This document shows positions 28,799 to 36,667 of a stretch of DNA of 64,000 nucleotides, piece by piece (position 1 is the stretch's first letter; the number at the start of each line of letters is the position of its first letter). The notes beneath the pieces were generated by a model that did no database searches, had not been told where the DNA came from, and saw nothing but the letters and a program-made list of their open reading frames with translations. A program made the translations under genes and the position numbers. The stretch covers positions 182,366 through 246,365 of the forward strand of contig NZ_JACIEV010000007.1 in assembly GCF_014197105.1 (NCBI RefSeq), in the 5' to 3' direction. Source of the DNA: Sphingomonas jinjuensis (lineage in GTDB: Bacteria; Pseudomonadota; Alphaproteobacteria; Sphingomonadales; Sphingomonadaceae).

Positions 28799-30028
28799 AT
28801 GGCCTACCGCATGCTTTACGACGTCTACGAGATGCAGCGTTCGATGATGGCCGGCGCCAGCGCGATGGCGCAGGTCGGTGCCGGACTTCTGCACAACCCA
28901 GCTAACCCCTTCTCTTATATGGGCGGGGGGACGGTCGTCGCCTCGGCGTTGGAGGTGTTCGCGCATGCCGCAGCGCCACGTGGGAAGCCGGCGTTCGGGT
29001 TCGACTCGACCGTGGTCGACGGCCAGACCGTGGCGGTTCACGAGGAGGTCGTGCTGAAAAAGCCGTTCGGCCAGCTCAAGCGCTTCGTGCGCGAGGGCGT
29101 CGAGGGCGGGCCGCGGCTGCTGATCGTGGCGCCGATGTCGGGCCATTACGCGACGCTGCTGCGGGGCACGGTCGAACGGATGCTGCCGTCGGCCGACGTC
29201 TACATTACCGACTGGCGCGACGCGAAGCTGGTGTCGCTGGCGGATGGCAAGTTCGACCTCGACGATTACGTCGATTACCTGATCGACTTCATGGAGGCTA
29301 TCGGGCCGGGCGCGCACATGCTCGCGGTGTGCCAGCCGTCGGTGCCCTGCTACGCCGCCGCGGCGCTGATGAGCGCCGACAAGCATTCATGCCGGCCCAA
29401 GACGCTGACGCTGATGGGCGGGCCGATCGACACGCGCGAGGCACCGACGGCGGTCAACACGCTGGCGACGCAGCGGCCGTTCAGCTGGTTCGAGCAGAAC
29501 GTCATCGTGACGGTGCCGATGGCGTATCCGGGTGCCGGGCGCCAGGTGTATCCCGGCTTCCTGCAGCTGGCCGGCTTCATGTCGATGAACCTCGGTAACC
29601 ACATGATGTCGCATTGGGAGATGTTCAAACATCTAGTGCAGGGCGATGACGAGAGCGCCGATGCGACCAAGGCGTTCTACGACGAATATCGCTCGGTCTG
29701 CGACATGACCGCCGAATTCTATCTTCAGACGATCGACGTAGTGTTTCAGCGCCATGCGCTGCCCAAGGGCGAGATGATGCATCGCGGTCGGCGCGTCGAT
29801 CCCGGCGCGATCACCGACATCGCGCTGCTGGCGATCGAGGGCGAGCGCGACGATATCTCCGGGCTTGGCCAGACGAAGGCCGCGCTGGAGGTGGCGACCA
29901 ACCTGCCCGCGGCGATGAAGCGTTACCACATGGCGCCGGGCGCCGGGCACTACGGCATCTTCAACGGATCGAAGTGGCGCAACTCGATCGCGCCGATCGT
30001 CGAGGAGTGGATGGCCACGCACGGTTGA
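28799..30028 (+). CDS. phaZ: Intracellular poly(3-hydroxybutyrate) depolymerase
   Basis: Alpha/beta hydrolase of 409 residues that mobilises stored PHB in the cytoplasm. The intracellular depolymerase family uses a Cys nucleophile; here it sits in HMLAVCQPSVPCYAA. Other family segments are YMLYDVYEMQRS-like N-terminus (MAYRMLYDVYEMQRSMM), VAPMSGHYATLLRGTVE, DVYITDWRDAKLV, AIEGERDDISGLGQT (Asp) and HMAPGAGHYGIFNGSKWR (His). ATG 28799 is preceded by TTGGGGGC. The nearby thiolase and MaoC hydratase fit a PHB/beta-oxidation neighbourhood. Confidence 0.92.
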   Translation: MAYRMLYDVYEMQRSMMAGASAMAQVGAGLLHNPANPFSYMGGGTVVASALEVFAHAAAPRGKPAFGFDSTVVDGQTVAVHEEVVLKKPFGQLKRFVREGVEGGPRLLIVAPMSGHYATLLRGTVERMLPSADVYITDWRDAKLVSLADGKFDLDDYVDYLIDFMEAIGPGAHMLAVCQPSVPCYAAAALMSADKHSCRPKTLTLMGGPIDTREAPTAVNTLATQRPFSWFEQNVIVTVPMAYPGAGRQVYPGFLQLAGFMSMNLGNHMMSHWEMFKHLVQGDDESADATKAFYDEYRSVCDMTAEFYLQTIDVVFQRHALPKGEMMHRGRRVDPGAITDIALLAIEGERDDISGLGQTKAALEVATNLPAAMKRYHMAPGAGHYGIFNGSKWRNSIAPIVEEWMATHG

Positions 30029-30039
30029 GGGGCTATCAA

Positions 30040-30134
30040 TCCCCACAGCCGTTATGCTGAACTTGTTCCAGCATCTCGGGAGGTAGACGGAGTTCTCGTG
30101 AGAAATGCCGAACCGAGTTCAGCATGACGGGGAT
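30040..30134. repeat. REP doublet, family 6 (phaZ end)
   Basis: ATCCCCACAGCCGTTATGCT then GAACTTGTTCCAGCATCTC is mirrored by a right arm ending GTTCAGCATGACGGGGAT, directly followed by T6. The T-run makes the right side a fair transcription terminator for phaZ. A kin copy is at 43108-43192. Confidence 0.75.
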
Positions 30135-30196
30135 TTTTTGGGTTGGAGGCGCACCGTGAAGTAGCACCCCAGGCCGTAGCCCGGGGCGCTCGTTTG

Positions 30197-30679
30197 TCAG
30201 GCGACCGAATTGACCACCGCGTGGCTCGACGATTCGTCGCTGCGGATGGTGCCACCGAACAGCATCTTGAGCCGGCCCGACACCGAGATGTCAGTTTCCC
30301 ACAGCTCGGCGCTATCGATATCAAAGCGCAGCAGCGTCAGGTTGGGATCTTCCTTGCCGCCGGGAAACCAAGCTTCGACCTGGTTATTCCACAGCTTGTC
30401 GATCTGCGCGCGGTTGTCGTCGCGGCTGAGGTTGCCGGCCAGGCAGGCGAAGAAGTCGTGCCCCTTGCCAACGAACTGCGCCATCGCATCGCCACCCTTG
30501 GCGGCGCGGTTGTCGCGGCCGGCGAAGAAGAACAGCGTGTTGGGCTGATCGTCGTCGAGCTGGGCGGTCATCGGCTCCGAATGCTGGCCGTCCATCAGGC
30601 CGAGCATGACGAAGGGGCTCGACTTCAGCTTGTCGAGGAACTTGGCGGCGATTTCCTGCGGATTGTCGTGGTCGGCCAT
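30197..30679 (-). CDS. Pyridoxamine 5'-phosphate oxidase-fold general stress protein
   Basis: A 160-residue split-barrel flavin-binding protein of the general-stress-protein-26 type. Marks: SSPFVMLGLMDGQHSEPMTA, the beta-rich NTLFFFAGRDNRAA, AMAQFVGKGHDFFACLAG, and NQVEAWFPGGKEDPNLTLLR, where WFPGGK is typical of this family. The reaction is not known; FMN or F420-like cofactor binding is expected from the fold. ATG 30679 has AGGAG upstream. Likely stress-induced by analogy with family members. Confidence 0.85.
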   Translation of the reverse strand: MADHDNPQEIAAKFLDKLKSSPFVMLGLMDGQHSEPMTAQLDDDQPNTLFFFAGRDNRAAKGGDAMAQFVGKGHDFFACLAGNLSRDDNRAQIDKLWNNQVEAWFPGGKEDPNLTLLRFDIDSAELWETDISVSGRLKMLFGGTIRSDESSSHAVVNSVA

Positions 30680-30803
30680 GATGTGATCTCCTGATGGGTC
30701 GGCAGGAGAACGACGTTGGCGGCGGGTTGGTTGCGCGCCCGGCGCGAGGAAGCCATGAGGAAGGCGGCGGCAGTCCTGCCGTCGCAACAGAGGAGACTAG
30801 CGT

Positions 30804-30896
30804 ATGTCGCTGGCCGACCTGTGCCTGATCCTGGGCGTGCTCTTCGCCTTCGCGACGTTGGTCGTGAAGATCATCGAAGTGTCGCGTAACCGATAA
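30804..30896 (+). CDS. 30-residue single-helix membrane miniprotein
   Basis: Too short for standard gene calls, but well formed: AGGAG at 30791-30795, eight bases of spacing, ATG, thirty codons and TAA. The product starts MSLADLCLILGVLFAFATLV and ends VKIIEVSRNR: one hydrophobic helix of about 20 residues followed by a basic tail, so the C-terminus should face the cytoplasm. No known miniprotein is recognised. A strong GC hairpin follows at 30941-30970. The gene stands alone between the stress protein gene (transcribed away) and the thiolase end. Confidence 0.6.
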   Translation: MSLADLCLILGVLFAFATLVVKIIEVSRNR

Positions 30897-30940
30897 GGTG
30901 CCGGGCGGGGCTCGGGTAGCAGCTCGAGCCCCAAACGTTT

Positions 30941-30970
30941 GAGCCCCGGCTGTAGCAGCAGCCGGGGCTC
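30941..30970. terminator. GC-rich hairpin between miniprotein and thiolase gene
   Basis: GAGCCCCGGCTG and CAGCCGGGGCTC pair perfectly around a TAGCAG-like loop. There is no T-run on either side, so it is a possible two-way terminator or a lone repeat rather than a standard intrinsic terminator. Confidence 0.5.
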
Positions 30971-31036
30971 ACAGAGGAGCAAGGTATGTCAGCTTGCCGA
31001 GATGTTAGTTACACTGACACTCGCCGATTTTCAACC

Positions 31037-32215
31037 TCACAGCACCTCGAACAGGCCGGCCGCGCCCATGCCGCCGCCGACGCACATGGTGACGACCACG
31101 TGCTTGGCGCCGCGGCGCTTGCCCTCGATCAGGGCGTGGCCGACCATGCGCGCGCCCGACATGCCATAGGGGTGGCCGATCGAGATCGCACCGCCGTTGA
31201 CGTTGAGCAGGTCGTTGGGAATGCCGAGCTTGTCGCGGCAATAGAGCACCTGGACTGCGAACGCCTCGTTGAGCTCCCACAGGCCGATGTCGTCCATCTT
31301 CAGGTTGAAGCGCTCGAGCAGCTTGGGGATCGCGAAGACGGGGCCGATGCCCATCTCGTCGGGATCGGTGCCGGCGACGGCGATGCCCATGTAGCGGCCG
31401 AGCGGGGTCAGGCCGCGTTGCTCCGCCAGCTTCTCTTCCATCAGCACCGAGGCGGAGGCGCCGTCGGACAGCTGCGAGGCGTTGCCCGCGGTGATGTTCA
31501 TGTCCGGCCCGAGCACGGGGCCGAGCGATTTCAGGCCGTCGAGCGTGGTATCGGCGCGATTGCCCTCGTCCTTCGCCAGGGTGACTTCCTGATAGGAAAT
31601 CTCCTTGGTTTCCTTGTTGACGTTCGCCTTGGTCGCGGTGACGGCGACGATCTCGTCGTCGAACTTGCCTGCGGCCTGGGCGGCGGCGGTGCGCTGCTGC
31701 GACTGGAGGGCGTATTCGTCCTGGACGTCGCGGCTGATGCCGTAGCGCTTCGCGACCACCTCAGCGGTCTGGAGCATCGGCATGTAGATGTCCTTGTGCA
31801 TCGCGACGAGTTCGGGGTCGGGCGCGATGTTCATCTTGGGCGTCTGGACCAGGCTGATGCTCTCGACGCCGCCGCCGATCGTCACGTCCATGCGATCCGT
31901 GATGATCTCTTTCGCCGCGGTGGCGATCGCCATCAGGCCGCTGGCGCACTGGCGGTCGAGCGACATGCCCGCGACCGTGGTCGGCAGGCCGGCACGGAGC
32001 AGCGCGGTGCGGGCGATGTTTCCCGCCTGATGACCCTGCTGCAGCGCCGCGCCGAAGACGACGTCCTGCACCTCGGCGCCGTCGATCCCGGCGCGCTCCA
32101 CCGCCGCCTTGATCGCGTGGCTGGCGAGGGTCGGCGAGGGCAGGTTGTTGAAGGCGCCGCGATAGGCGCGGCCGATCGGGGTGCGGGCGGTGGAGACGAT
32201 GACGGCGGAACGCAT
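31037..32215 (-). CDS. Acetyl-CoA acyltransferase (thiolase)
   Basis: Thiolase of 392 residues that cleaves 3-ketoacyl-CoA or condenses acyl-CoA units. Catalytic Cys90 lies in [12 protein letters not shown], followed by [13 protein letters not shown], the [16 protein letters not shown]is motif, and the second Cys in [17 protein letters not shown]. Sequence alone does not separate PhaA-type biosynthetic from FadA-type degradative enzymes. ATG 32215 has AGGAG upstream. A MaoC-type hydratase lies upstream on the same strand, split from it by a REP element; together they suggest fatty-acyl or hydroxybutyryl metabolism. Confidence 0.93.
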   Translation of the reverse strand: MRSAVIVSTARTPIGRAYRGAFNNLPSPTLASHAIKAAVERAGIDGAEVQDVVFGAALQQGHQAGNIARTALLRAGLPTTVAGMSLDRQCASGLMAIATAAKEIITDRMDVTIGGGVESISLVQTPKMNIAPDPELVAMHKDIYMPMLQTAEVVAKRYGISRDVQDEYALQSQQRTAAAQAAGKFDDEIVAVTATKANVNKETKEISYQEVTLAKDEGNRADTTLDGLKSLGPVLGPDMNITAGNASQLSDGASASVLMEEKLAEQRGLTPLGRYMGIAVAGTDPDEMGIGPVFAIPKLLERFNLKMDDIGLWELNEAFAVQVLYCRDKLGIPNDLLNVNGGAISIGHPYGMSGARMVGHALIEGKRRGAKHVVVTMCVGGGMGAAGLFEVL

Positions 32216-32228
32216 GGGCTTTCTCCTG

Positions 32229-32357
32229 CTCCCCTCCCTGCTAGGGAGGGGGTGGGGGTGGGTGCCGGCGCGACAGCGTCGGCGTGGTTTTTGGGGTGAG
32301 TTCGGGTGCTCGCGCTGCTAGTTACCCACCCCGACCCCTCCCTTGCAGGGAGGGGAG
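32229..32357. repeat. REP doublet, family 5 (between MaoC and thiolase)
   Basis: CTCCCCTCCCTGCTAGGGAG with GGGGTGGGGGTGGGT on one side is mirrored by ACCCACCCCGACCCCTCCCT and TGCAGGGAGGGGAG on the other. It takes up nearly all of the space between two same-strand genes, so it may separate their transcripts. A single half is at 8804-8840. Confidence 0.8.
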
Positions 32358-32361
32358 AAGC

Positions 32362-32820
32362 TTAGGCGAAGACCTGGCTGATCCATTCCGCGATCAGGGC
32401 GGGCTTGTCCTGGCCCTCGATCTCAACGGTGAATTCGCTGGTCTGTTGGAATTGGCCGGGGCGCTTTTCCTCGAAAGACAATAGCTTGAACCGCCCTCTT
32501 ACGCGGCTGCCCGAGCGCACGGGGGTGAGGAAGCGGACCTTGTTGCCGCCGTAGTTGACGCCCATCTTCGCGTTCGCGAGCCGCGGCGCGTTGGGCACCT
32601 TGCTCGACAAGAGCGGCATCAGCGACAGGGTGAGGAAGCCGTGGGCGATGGTGCCGCCGAACGGCGTTTGCGCGGCGCGGACGGGATCGACGTGGATGAA
32701 CTGGTGATCGCCGGTCGCTTCCGCGAACTGGTCGATCATAGCTTGCGTGACCTCGACCCAGTCGGACACCTGTTCGGTGCCGATGCTCTCTTTCATCTGA
32801 TCGACGCTGACGTCGGGCAC
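32362..32820 (-). CDS. MaoC-family (R)-specific enoyl-CoA hydratase-like protein
   Basis: A hot-dog-fold protein of about 152 residues that hydrates enoyl-CoA. The catalytic Asp/His pair is in EATGDHQFIHVDPVRA, followed by the MaoC mark TPFGGTIAHGFLTLSLMPLL. VNYGGNKVRFLTPVRSGS forms the core strands. GTG 32820 is preferred since GGAGGGG lies about six bases upstream; GTG 32835 is in frame too. It starts 98 bases from putA in the opposite direction and precedes the thiolase. Confidence 0.88.
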   Translation of the reverse strand: MPDVSVDQMKESIGTEQVSDWVEVTQAMIDQFAEATGDHQFIHVDPVRAAQTPFGGTIAHGFLTLSLMPLLSSKVPNAPRLANAKMGVNYGGNKVRFLTPVRSGSRVRGRFKLLSFEEKRPGQFQQTSEFTVEIEGQDKPALIAEWISQVFA

Positions 32821-32918
32821 GGGATTCCCCTCCACTCGCGTTTGGCGCTAAGCGCGGTCCATCTCTCTTGGCCCGAGCGATCCCACATCGCAAGCCTCAC
32901 CCGACCGGAAGATCGAAT

Positions 32919-35900
32919 ATGTCCACTGCCGTAACGTCAGACCCCCGCAAGACCATGGCGCAGCTTTATCGGGCCGCCGAACCCGATGTTCTAAAGCCGC
33001 TGCTGGACCGAGCCGCGCTGTCGAGTGATTCGCGCGAACGTGTGCTGGGGACGGCATCGGGGCTGCTCGCCGACCTGCGCGCCGCGCAGAGCCGTGGGTG
33101 GGTGAACCAGTTCCTGCAGCAATATCGGCTGAACTCGTCGGAGGGCGTCGCGCTGTTGAGCCTGGCGGAGGCGTTCCTGCGCGTACCCGATCCCGAGACG
33201 GCGGACCAGCTGATCGCCGACAAGATCGGCGAGGCCGACTGGATGGCGCACACGGGCCAGTCGAATTCGAAGCTGGTCAACACCGCGACCTGGGGGTTGG
33301 TCGTCGGGCGGGCGCTGGTGGGCGAGGGCGAGGCGGGGCCGCTGCGCCGCCTGATCAGCCGCGCAGGCGAGCCGTTCGTTCGCCAGGCGGTGGGCGCGGC
33401 GATGCGGATGATGGGCGAGATCTTCGTGATGGGCCGCACCATCGAGGAAGCGTCGCGGCGGATGCGCAAGCCTGAGTTCAAGGGGTTCACCGCCAGCTTC
33501 GACATGCTGGGCGAGGCGGCGCGGACCGATGCCGATGCGCAGCGCTATTTCCGGGCGTATGTCGATGCGGTCGATGCGGTCGGGCGCGATCCGGCGGCGG
33601 GGCATTCGATCTCGGTCAAGCTGTCAGCGCTGCATCCGCGCTACGAAGTCGCGCGCTGGGACGAGTGCGTGCCGGCGTTGACCGAGATGCTGGAGGCGCT
33701 GGCCGTGAAGGCTGCGGGATACGGCATCCCGCTGACGGTCGATGCCGAGGAGTCCGAGCGGCTGGAGATGAGCCTGGACATCATCGGCAATGTCGCGGGT
33801 CTGCCGAGCCTGAAGGGCTGGGACGGGTTCGGCATGGCGGTGCAGGCCTATGGCAAGCGCGCGCAGCCGGTGGTGGCCTGGGCTAACCAGCTGAACCGGG
33901 TGATGAACGTTCGGCTGGTGAAGGGCGCGTATTGGGATTCGGAGATCAAGCGGACCCAGGTCGAGGGGCTGGCCGATTATCCCCTTTTCACGCGCAAGGC
34001 GGCGACCGACGTGTCGTATCTAGCGGTGGCGAAGGACATGCTGGAGGCGGAGAATATCCGCCCCGCCTTCGCCAGCCACAATGCGCTGACGGTGGCGACG
34101 ATCGTCGAGTGGGCTGGCAACAGCCGCGATTTCGAGTTTCAGCGGCTCCATGGCATGGGCGACGGGCTGTACGAGCGGCTGGTGCGCGAGAACGGCTATC
34201 ACTGCCGCATCTATGCGCCGGTCGGCGGGCATCGCGACCTGCTGGCGTATCTGGTCCGGCGCCTGCTGGAGAATGGCGCCAATTCGTCGTTCGTCCACCA
34301 GCTGGCCGACGAGAATTTGTCCGAGGCGCAAATCCTGGCCGATCCGGTCGCGAAGATCGCGGCGGTGGGGGGATCGCGGCATCCGTCGATCCCGCTGCCG
34401 AGGGACCTGTTCGCGCCGGGGCATCATAATTCGGGGGGGATCGATCTCAGCGATCGGCCGACGTTGGAGCGGACGGTGAAGCGGGTGAATGAGCCGTCTT
34501 CGTATCTCAACCACCCCGGCGAAGGCCCGGGTCCAGTCACAGGCGGCTCGCAACTGGACCCCGGCCTTCGCCGGGGTGGTGACGCAGTGAAGGACGCCAT
34601 CACCCGCGCCGAAGCGGCCTTCCCGGCCTGGAACGCCACGCCGGTCGATCGGCGTGCGGCCATCCTCGAACGCCTCGCCGACCTGCTCGAGGAACATCGC
34701 GAGGAATTGATGGCGATCTGCGTCCAGGAGGCGAAGAAGACCATTCCCGATGCGATCGGCGAGGTGCGCGAGGCGGCGGACTTCTGCCGCTATTACGCGG
34801 GCGAGGCGCGGGCGCGACTGGCGCCGATCGAGCTGCCCGGCCCCACGGGCGAGCGCAACACGCTGCACGTCGAGGGACGCGGGGTGTGGGCGACGGTTGC
34901 GCCGTGGAATTTCCCGCTGGCGATCTTCCTGGGGCAGACGGTGGCGGCGCTGGTCGCGGGCAATACCGTGGTGGCTAAGCCGGCGCCGCAAACGCCTGCC
35001 ATCGCGCGCCGCGCGGTGGAGCTGGCGCATGAGGCGGGGGTGGCCGCCGATGCGCTGATCTTGGTGCCGGGCGGGCCCGAGGTCGGCCAGGCGTTGACCG
35101 AGGATGCGCGCGTCGCCGGCGTCGCCTTCACCGGATCGACCGCGACCGCCAAGAAGATCGCGCGCACGCTGGTGCAGGACGACGAGCGCCCGATCGTGCC
35201 GCTGATCGCGGAGACGGGCGGGATCAACGCGATGATCGTCGATTCCACCGCGCTGCCCGAACAGGTGGTTCAGGATGTCGTCACATCCGCCTTCCGCTCG
35301 GCGGGGCAGCGCTGTTCGGCGCTGCGGCTGCTGCTGGTGCAGGAGGATGTGGCCGAGTCGATCATCGAGATGCTGTCGGGCGCGATGGACACGCTGCGCG
35401 TCGGCGATCCGGGCGATCCCGCGACCGACGTCGGGCCGGTCATCGACCAGGCGGCCTATGACAAGCTGATGGGCTATCGCGAGAGCGTGAAGGACCGCTG
35501 GGTCAAGACGATCGGCGCGCCGGGCGAGGGGCTGTTCGTGCCGCCGACGCTGGTCCGCATCGGTGCGATCGAGGAGCTGGACCGCGAATGGTTTGGCCCG
35601 ATCCTGCATGTCGCTACCTGGGAGGCGGGCAAGCTTGCGGAGACGATACGGCGGGTCAATGCCAAGGGCTATGGCCTGACGATGGGCCTGCATAGCCGTA
35701 TCGCGCGCGCCGCCGAGGTGACCGAGGCGGAGGCGGCGGTGGGCAACCTGTACGTCAACCGCTCGATGATCGGGGCAGTCGTCGGCAGCCAGCCGTTCGG
35801 GGGCGAGGGGTTGTCGGGCACCGGGCCGAAGGCGGGCGGGCCGCATTACCTGTACCGTTTCGTGGCAGAGCGGGCGGTGTCAGTCGATACGACCAGCGCC

Positions 35901-35945
35901 GGGGGCAATGCGACGTTGCTGAGCTTGGATGAGGGAGGGATTTGA
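32919..35945 (+). CDS. putA: Bifunctional proline dehydrogenase/P5C dehydrogenase PutA with repeat-derived linker
   Basis: Oxidises proline to glutamate in two steps; 1008 residues. An arm region (about 1-90) and the FAD-dependent proline dehydrogenase barrel (about 150-500) come first, with SVKLSALHPRY, VDAEESERLEMS, NVRLVKGAYWDSEIK and QRLHGMGDGLYERL. The NAD-dependent P5C dehydrogenase follows (about 555-990), with APWNFPLAIFLGQ, Glu765 in AETGG and nucleophile Cys799 in GQRCSA. No N-terminal ribbon-helix-helix DNA-binding domain, so it should not repress its own gene. Residues about 532-554, between the two enzymes, are encoded by a REP element. ATG 32919 has GGAAG upstream. Confidence 0.95.
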   Translation: MSTAVTSDPRKTMAQLYRAAEPDVLKPLLDRAALSSDSRERVLGTASGLLADLRAAQSRGWVNQFLQQYRLNSSEGVALLSLAEAFLRVPDPETADQLIADKIGEADWMAHTGQSNSKLVNTATWGLVVGRALVGEGEAGPLRRLISRAGEPFVRQAVGAAMRMMGEIFVMGRTIEEASRRMRKPEFKGFTASFDMLGEAARTDADAQRYFRAYVDAVDAVGRDPAAGHSISVKLSALHPRYEVARWDECVPALTEMLEALAVKAAGYGIPLTVDAEESERLEMSLDIIGNVAGLPSLKGWDGFGMAVQAYGKRAQPVVAWANQLNRVMNVRLVKGAYWDSEIKRTQVEGLADYPLFTRKAATDVSYLAVAKDMLEAENIRPAFASHNALTVATIVEWAGNSRDFEFQRLHGMGDGLYERLVRENGYHCRIYAPVGGHRDLLAYLVRRLLENGANSSFVHQLADENLSEAQILADPVAKIAAVGGSRHPSIPLPRDLFAPGHHNSGGIDLSDRPTLERTVKRVNEPSSYLNHPGEGPGPVTGGSQLDPGLRRGGDAVKDAITRAEAAFPAWNATPVDRRAAILERLADLLEEHREELMAICVQEAKKTIPDAIGEVREAADFCRYYAGEARARLAPIELPGPTGERNTLHVEGRGVWATVAPWNFPLAIFLGQTVAALVAGNTVVAKPAPQTPAIARRAVELAHEAGVAADALILVPGGPEVGQALTEDARVAGVAFTGSTATAKKIARTLVQDDERPIVPLIAETGGINAMIVDSTALPEQVVQDVVTSAFRSAGQRCSALRLLLVQEDVAESIIEMLSGAMDTLRVGDPGDPATDVGPVIDQAAYDKLMGYRESVKDRWVKTIGAPGEGLFVPPTLVRIGAIEELDREWFGPILHVATWEAGKLAETIRRVNAKGYGLTMGLHSRIARAAEVTEAEAAVGNLYVNRSMIGAVVGSQPFGGEGLSGTGPKAGGPHYLYRFVAERAVSVDTTSAGGNATLLSLDEGGI
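34512..34578. repeat. REP doublet, family 3, inside the putA coding region
   Basis: CACCCCGGCGAAGGCCCGGG then TCCAGT (34512-34537) is the reverse complement, with one mismatch in 26, of ACTGGACCCCGGCCTTCGCC then GGGGTG (34553-34578); only 15 bases lie between. It is translated in frame as the linker joining the proline dehydrogenase and P5C dehydrogenase domains. Kin: 5462-5542 and 39641-39661. Confidence 0.9.
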
Positions 35946-35968
35946 GGGTTACCATTCGATCCTAGCCG

Positions 35969-36062
35969 CCCTCACCCTTTCCACGCCGGTAGGCGGCGCG
36001 CGCCTCCCTCCCTCTCCCAGCGGGAGAGGGAGGGAGGCGCGAAGCGCCGGAAGGGTGAGGGG
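35969..36062. repeat. REP doublet, family 2 (putA end)
   Basis: CCCTCACCCTTTCC and GGAAGGGTGAGGG bound nested stems GGCGCGCGCCTCC/GGAGGCGCG and CCCTCTCCCAGCGGGAGAGG. It fills the gap between the convergent ends of putA and the DUF892 gene, so it may end both transcripts. Kin: 5344-5432 and 52881-52969. Confidence 0.85.
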
Positions 36063-36070
36063 GCGTCAGT

Positions 36071-36577
36071 TCAGGCGGCTTCCGCCCTGGCGTTGACCTT
36101 GGTGGCGAGGCCGGTCAGCTTCTCGTCGGTCGCCTTCTCTTCTTCCAGCGTCTCGGCGAGCAGTGTCGCCACCTCGCTATGGCCGAGCTGCTCCGCCCAG
36201 GCGATCAGCGTGCCGTAGCGGGTGATCTCGTAATGCTCGACCGCTTGTGCCGACGCGATCAGCGCGGCGTCGAGGACGGTCTTGTCGGCGATCTCGCCGG
36301 CGACCTCGTTGGCCTCCTTGATGATGCCGTCGATCGCTGGGCAGGTCACCGCCTTCGCTTTTTCACCGAGCTGGTCGAACGCGCGTTCGAGGCGGGCGAT
36401 CTGGCCTTCGGTTTCGCGCAGGTGGGTTTCGAACCCCTTCTTCAGCGCCGGCGCCGTCGCCTTGTCGATCATCTTGGGCAACGCCTTGGTGATCTGGTTT
36501 TCGGCGTAATAGATATCCTGCAACTGGTGCAGGAATAGGTCCTGCAGCGTCGCGATATCCTTTGTGAACAGGCCCAT
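36071..36577 (-). CDS. Ferritin-like DUF892 (YciE/YciF) family protein
   Basis: A 168-residue four-helix protein. It starts MGLFTKDIATLQDLFLHQLQ and continues DIYYAENQITKALPKMIDKA, the family's typical opening with a helix carrying YAE. Further helices include HLRETEGQIARLERAFDQLG and AQAVEHYEITRYGTLIAWAE, where Glu/His residues could bind a di-iron site. Members are induced by osmotic and general stress, but the biochemical role is unsettled. ATG 36577 has GGGGAGACG upstream; the longer frame to 36661 is rejected. Confidence 0.88.
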   Translation of the reverse strand: MGLFTKDIATLQDLFLHQLQDIYYAENQITKALPKMIDKATAPALKKGFETHLRETEGQIARLERAFDQLGEKAKAVTCPAIDGIIKEANEVAGEIADKTVLDAALIASAQAVEHYEITRYGTLIAWAEQLGHSEVATLLAETLEEEKATDEKLTGLATKVNARAEAA

Positions 36578-36667
36578 GGTTCGTCTCCCCAAATGGTGGC
36601 GGGAGAGCGATCCGCCGCCCCCCAGCGTTCCGCCGGAGGCCGCCAAGATGATGTCAATCAAGCAGAA

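Noticed and set aside
30986..32299. A 437-codon frame with a good Shine-Dalgarno and ATG at 30986
   Set aside because: Nearly all of it is antisense to the thiolase gene and has no protein-like motifs; only the start region is worth a note as a possible gene remnant.
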